Part shown: piece by piece, positions 61,393 to 64,000 of the stretch
How positions within the stretch are numbered: position 1 is the stretch's first letter
Layout of the letters: every line of letters starts with the position of its first letter
Source: Betaproteobacteria bacterium
GTDB taxonomy: Bacteria > Pseudomonadota > Gammaproteobacteria > Burkholderiales > Casimicrobiaceae
NCBI GenBank assembly: GCA_016717855.1
Contig: JADKEV010000017.1
Location: forward strand, 59,918-123,917
Reading direction: 5' to 3'
Length of the DNA: 64,000 nucleotides
Made by a program: the position numbers and the translations under genes
Notes under the pieces: generated by a model
Databases searched by the model: none
What the model saw: only the letters and a program-made list of their open reading frames with translations
What the model was told of the DNA's origin: nothing

Positions 61393-62667
61393 TTACTTCG
61401 CCGCCGCCTTGACCGCTTCGTCGATGTCCTTGACCAGCCGGTTCATCGCGTCGTCGGTGCTCATTTCACCCACTATCGACTGCGACAGCCGGGTCACCGT
61501 GTTGAGGAAGATCGCGCGGTTGAGCTTGTAGCCCTGCACGTCGTAGGCGACCGGCGAGAGCTTGCCGACCTCCCCGACGAACGTGTTCATCGCCGCTTTC
61601 GAGGCGGGCCCGACGTTGTACGTGACGCCCTTGGCGGCGACGCCGGAGTGCGCGGGCAGGTTCTCGGTCCTGGCGATCATCTCCCCATACACGGCCTCCT
61701 GCGCCATGAAGTCGAGGAAACGCCCGACCTCCTTCGGCGACTTGGTGCGCTTCAGCGCCACGAACGCCGCGCCGCCCGGAATCCCGGTGCAGGCGGCCGG
61801 CCCGCAGGGATTCGGCGCGACGATCCAGTCGAAACTCTTGCCGATCTGGCTGTCCATCCGCTTGATCTGCCACGAACCCGACAGGTACATCACGATGCGG
61901 CCGTTCTTGAACTCCTCGAACGCGTCGCGGTACGACGAGCCGCCGGTGCCGCCCCAGACTTCCTTGGGCATCGTGCCGTCCTTGTTCCAGTCGACGAACT
62001 TCTTCGAGATCGCCTTGTAGCCGTCGTCGACGACCAGGTTGCCGCTGGCATCGAAGATCTTCGCGCCGTAGCTGATCGCCGGCCCGGCAAAGCGATGGCC
62101 ACTGCGGTCCCAAGCCATCGCGAATGGCGTCTGCGTCGCCTTGGCCACGGCCCTGGTCGCGGTCACCCAGTCGTCCCACGTCGCCTTTGGTCCCGGCATG
62201 GCGACCTTGGCCTGGTCGAACAAGGTCTTGTTCACAAAGGGGCCGGTGATGGTCAGCTGCGACTGCAAGCCGTAGATGCCCTTGTCGGCCGGCGAACCGC
62301 GCAGCCAGGCCAGCGGCTTGCCAAAGTTGGCTTCCCAGTACTTCGCATCCTTGACGTACGGCGTGATGTCGAGATAGAAGCGGTTGAGACCGCCCAGGTC
62401 GGTGACCCGCGCGATGTCCGGGCCTTCACCGGCGCCCAGTTGCACCGGCAGCTGCTCGGTGATCGCCTTGTACGGCACGGTGTCGACGATCACGGTAACG
62501 TCCTTGTTCGCCGCCTCGAAGCGCTTGGCGAGATCCTTGGTGACGTCGCATTCGTTGCCGTCCTGGTAGCACATGACGCGGATTTCGGCGCTCCACGCCG
62601 CGAGGCTGGTGCAGGCGGCGACGGCGAGGGCGAGTCGGGACAGGCGTTTTGCTGTGGGATGAAACAT
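61393..62667 (-). CDS. Extracellular sugar-binding protein of CUT1 ABC importer
   Basis: 424 aa. A signal peptide (to about WSA, residue 26) precedes a family-1 solute-binding fold. Cysteine pairs in MCYQDGNECD and NPCGPAACTG may form disulfides. The ATG at 62667 has AGGAGGA immediately upstream, so the in-frame extension to 62721 was rejected. First gene of the binding protein-permease-permease-ATPase-GH31 operon, preceded by a promoter with an embedded inverted repeat. Confidence 0.93.
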   Translation of the reverse strand: MFHPTAKRLSRLALAVAACTSLAAWSAEIRVMCYQDGNECDVTKDLAKRFEAANKDVTVIVDTVPYKAITEQLPVQLGAGEGPDIARVTDLGGLNRFYLDITPYVKDAKYWEANFGKPLAWLRGSPADKGIYGLQSQLTITGPFVNKTLFDQAKVAMPGPKATWDDWVTATRAVAKATQTPFAMAWDRSGHRFAGPAISYGAKIFDASGNLVVDDGYKAISKKFVDWNKDGTMPKEVWGGTGGSSYRDAFEEFKNGRIVMYLSGSWQIKRMDSQIGKSFDWIVAPNPCGPAACTGIPGGAAFVALKRTKSPKEVGRFLDFMAQEAVYGEMIARTENLPAHSGVAAKGVTYNVGPASKAAMNTFVGEVGKLSPVAYDVQGYKLNRAIFLNTVTRLSQSIVGEMSTDDAMNRLVKDIDEAVKAAAK

Positions 62668-62755
62668 GGATTCCTCCTGGAATCGAGAACAATGTGGAGT
62701 GGCGGAGCCGGTCAGGCGCAACCGCGGATTTACCGTCTGGCTGCGCGTCGGCCCG

Positions 62756-62784
62756 ATTCTATCCGAATAACGCGAGTTCGGAAA
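62756..62784 (-). promoter_or_regulatory. Promoter with embedded operator for the sugar-uptake operon
   Basis: Minus strand TTTCCG (62779-62784), 17-bp spacer, TAGAAT (62756-62761). A perfect inverted repeat TCCGAA-N9-TTCGGA (62762-62782) occupies the spacer and touches the -35, the placement expected of a repressor site. No regulator gene is present in the window. Confidence 0.55.
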
Positions 62785-62832
62785 ACGGCCGGGCGCGCGG
62801 AATGCTGCCGCGTTACAACGCGGGCGGCCGCG

Positions 62833-64000
62833 CTATAGGATGATCTCGGCGCGCACCGTGCCAGCGCATTCATGCGCCGCCGTCATGCCCAGCCGGTCGC
62901 CGGCCTTCCCCCGCACCACCCACTCGGCCAGCGCCCTGTCGCCGGTCGGCTCCGGATCCGGCCAGAACGACAAACCCGAGTGCTTGTACGCGCGGCCTTC
63001 GAGCTGGCCGAGTTCATTGCGGACCTTGCCGGCGATCAATGCGCAGCCTTCCGGCAGCTCGATCTCCGCACGCACCGGCCGCACGACCTGGCGCTTCAGC
63101 CCTTCCTTGGAAACGTAGCTGGGCAGCCAGCCCGTGTTCTGGACAACCATGCGCACGCGATGCGTGCCATTGCCGAGGTCTTCGGCGCCGGCGTGGACCA
63201 GTTCCATCCGCGGCGACAGCAGCGCCTGCCACACCAGCCACTTCGGAAACCGGGCAAGCTCCTTTTCCAGCAGATGACCGGGCGGATTGTGAATCGCCAG
63301 CATCTTGTTCCAGCCGCCGATCTCGACTCTTCCGAGCTGCGGATGGTCGAACGGATACCAGTCGACGAAGCCCTTGCCCTGCAGCGCACCGTCGTTCCAC
63401 TGCATCAGCTTCAGGTCGTCGCCCTCGGGATGGTCGCGAAACCAGTCGATCAGGTGGTAGTCCGTGATACCCGCCTCGCGCTGCGGACTCCAGATCTCGA
63501 TGGTCCAGACAAAGGCGCCGCGATGCTCGAACAGCCAGTCGAAATCACCGGTGATCACCTGCTTCGGGTGATAGCGGAAGTCGTGGTAGACAGAGATGTT
63601 CGGGTAGCCAGTGAGCTCGGTGCCCTTCTTCCCGATCGTCTTGTACACCCACAGGTCCTCGGGCACGAACTCGTCGTCGGCCAGGTGCGCGTGCGGCCGC
63701 AGCAGCACGCCGCTGAACGTGTGGAACGAAATCCCGCCGCAGATGTTGTTGTGACCCACGATGAATTCGGTGACCGCGCGGATCTCGGGTTCCGAAGTCG
63801 GATACGGTCCGGCGCCCATCTGCTCGAACTCCTGCCGCCAGTTAGCCGGGAAATTGCGGTTCAGATCCAGCCCCTGCTGCGGCCGGTTGACCTTCAGTGT
63901 GTAACCGTCGTAGTTCTGATACGTGCCTTCGGGCAGAACCCGGAAGTACGTGCCGCCGACTTCGGCAGGCTCGCGGCGGATCATCAGACGGGCGTCGTCC
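62833..64000 (-). CDS. M14 family zinc carboxypeptidase, C-terminal part (5' end outside window)
   Basis: The frame is open through base 64000 with no stop, so the start and the first zinc motif (HxxE) lie beyond the window. Visible are DLNRNFPANW (substrate Asn-Arg pair), the third zinc ligand in ISFHTFSG, and the catalytic Glu in WTIEIWSP. A beta-rich extension of about 150 aa follows the peptidase domain. The apparent ATG at 63984 is internal. It lies 165 bp upstream of the sugar-uptake operon on the same strand; functional linkage is not evident. Confidence 0.85.
   Translation of the reverse strand, partial: DDARLMIRREPAEVGGTYFRVLPEGTYQNYDGYTLKVNRPQQGLDLNRNFPANWRQEFEQMGAGPYPTSEPEIRAVTEFIVGHNNICGGISFHTFSGVLLRPHAHLADDEFVPEDLWVYKTIGKKGTELTGYPNISVYHDFRYHPKQVITGDFDWLFEHRGAFVWTIEIWSPQREAGITDYHLIDWFRDHPEGDDLKLMQWNDGALQGKGFVDWYPFDHPQLGRVEIGGWNKMLAIHNPPGHLLEKELARFPKWLVWQALLSPRMELVHAGAEDLGNGTHRVRMVVQNTGWLPSYVSKEGLKRQVVRPVRAEIELPEGCALIAGKVRNELGQLEGRAYKHSGLSFWPDPEPTGDRALAEWVVRGKAGDRLGMTAAHECAGTVRAEIIL

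Noticed and set aside
60286..62838. Plus-strand open frame of 850 codons over the ABC permease and binding-protein genes
   Set aside because: Spans three real minus-strand genes and their gaps; composition is typical of antisense frames in GC-rich DNA.

Overview
The window is a high-GC, gene-dense chromosomal segment of a betaproteobacterium. The evidence is the conserved beta-type blocks (rplM-rpsI followed by a DUF6776/bactofilin/erpA block, and an M23 peptidase-anmK pair divergent from tyrS), a class A RNase P RNA, poly-3-hydroxybutyrate oligomer hydrolysis, a Sox thiosulfate-oxidation operon and a TfpX-type pilin accessory protein. I cannot name the genus. Both ends of the window cut a gene: pyrC on the left and an M14 carboxypeptidase on the right.

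Layout. 1-8.4 kb holds the pyrC 3' end, rnpB, fabI, a 3HB-oligomer hydrolase, hslU, an AEC carrier, a SAF-domain oxidoreductase and a cold-shock gene. 8.4-17 kb is a pbpC/alpha-2-macroglobulin pair for envelope repair and defence. 17-20.2 kb is a membrane-fused spermidine-synthase-like gene with a frameshift. 20-27.5 kb holds dsbD, leuS-lptE, metC and an OsmC protein. 27.5-28.8 kb holds a candidate small RNA with two anti-Shine-Dalgarno loops, then rplM-rpsI. 28.8-30.8 kb is a lower-GC accessory insert with an integrase/IstB remnant and a secreted lectin built from three 50-residue repeats. 30.8-38.5 kb holds DUF6776, bactofilin, erpA, tfpX, anmK, M23 peptidase, tyrS and a PhnD-rhodanese fusion. 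38.5-43.4 kb is soxYZAXB plus a carboxymuconolactone decarboxylase-like gene; soxCD is not present here. 43.4-47.3 kb holds a YgiB/YgiC/DUF350 operon behind speD-speE. 47.5-53.6 kb is a tkt-gapA-pgk-pyk carbon operon. 53.6-64 kb holds a DUF993 aldolase-like gene, a sugar isomerase-like gene, a GH31 glycosidase, a complete carbohydrate ABC importer and the M14 peptidase.

How it fits together: the sequence suggests a facultatively sulfur-oxidising heterotroph that degrades PHB intermediates, imports and cleaves alpha-linked oligosaccharides and feeds them into glycolysis and the pentose phosphate pathway. The most novel-looking items are the anti-SD small RNA before rplM, a compensatory base-pair swap in the RNase P P4 helix, a 25-bp periodic three-box array in front of soxY, the polyamine/ATP-grasp neighbourhood and the repeat lectin.
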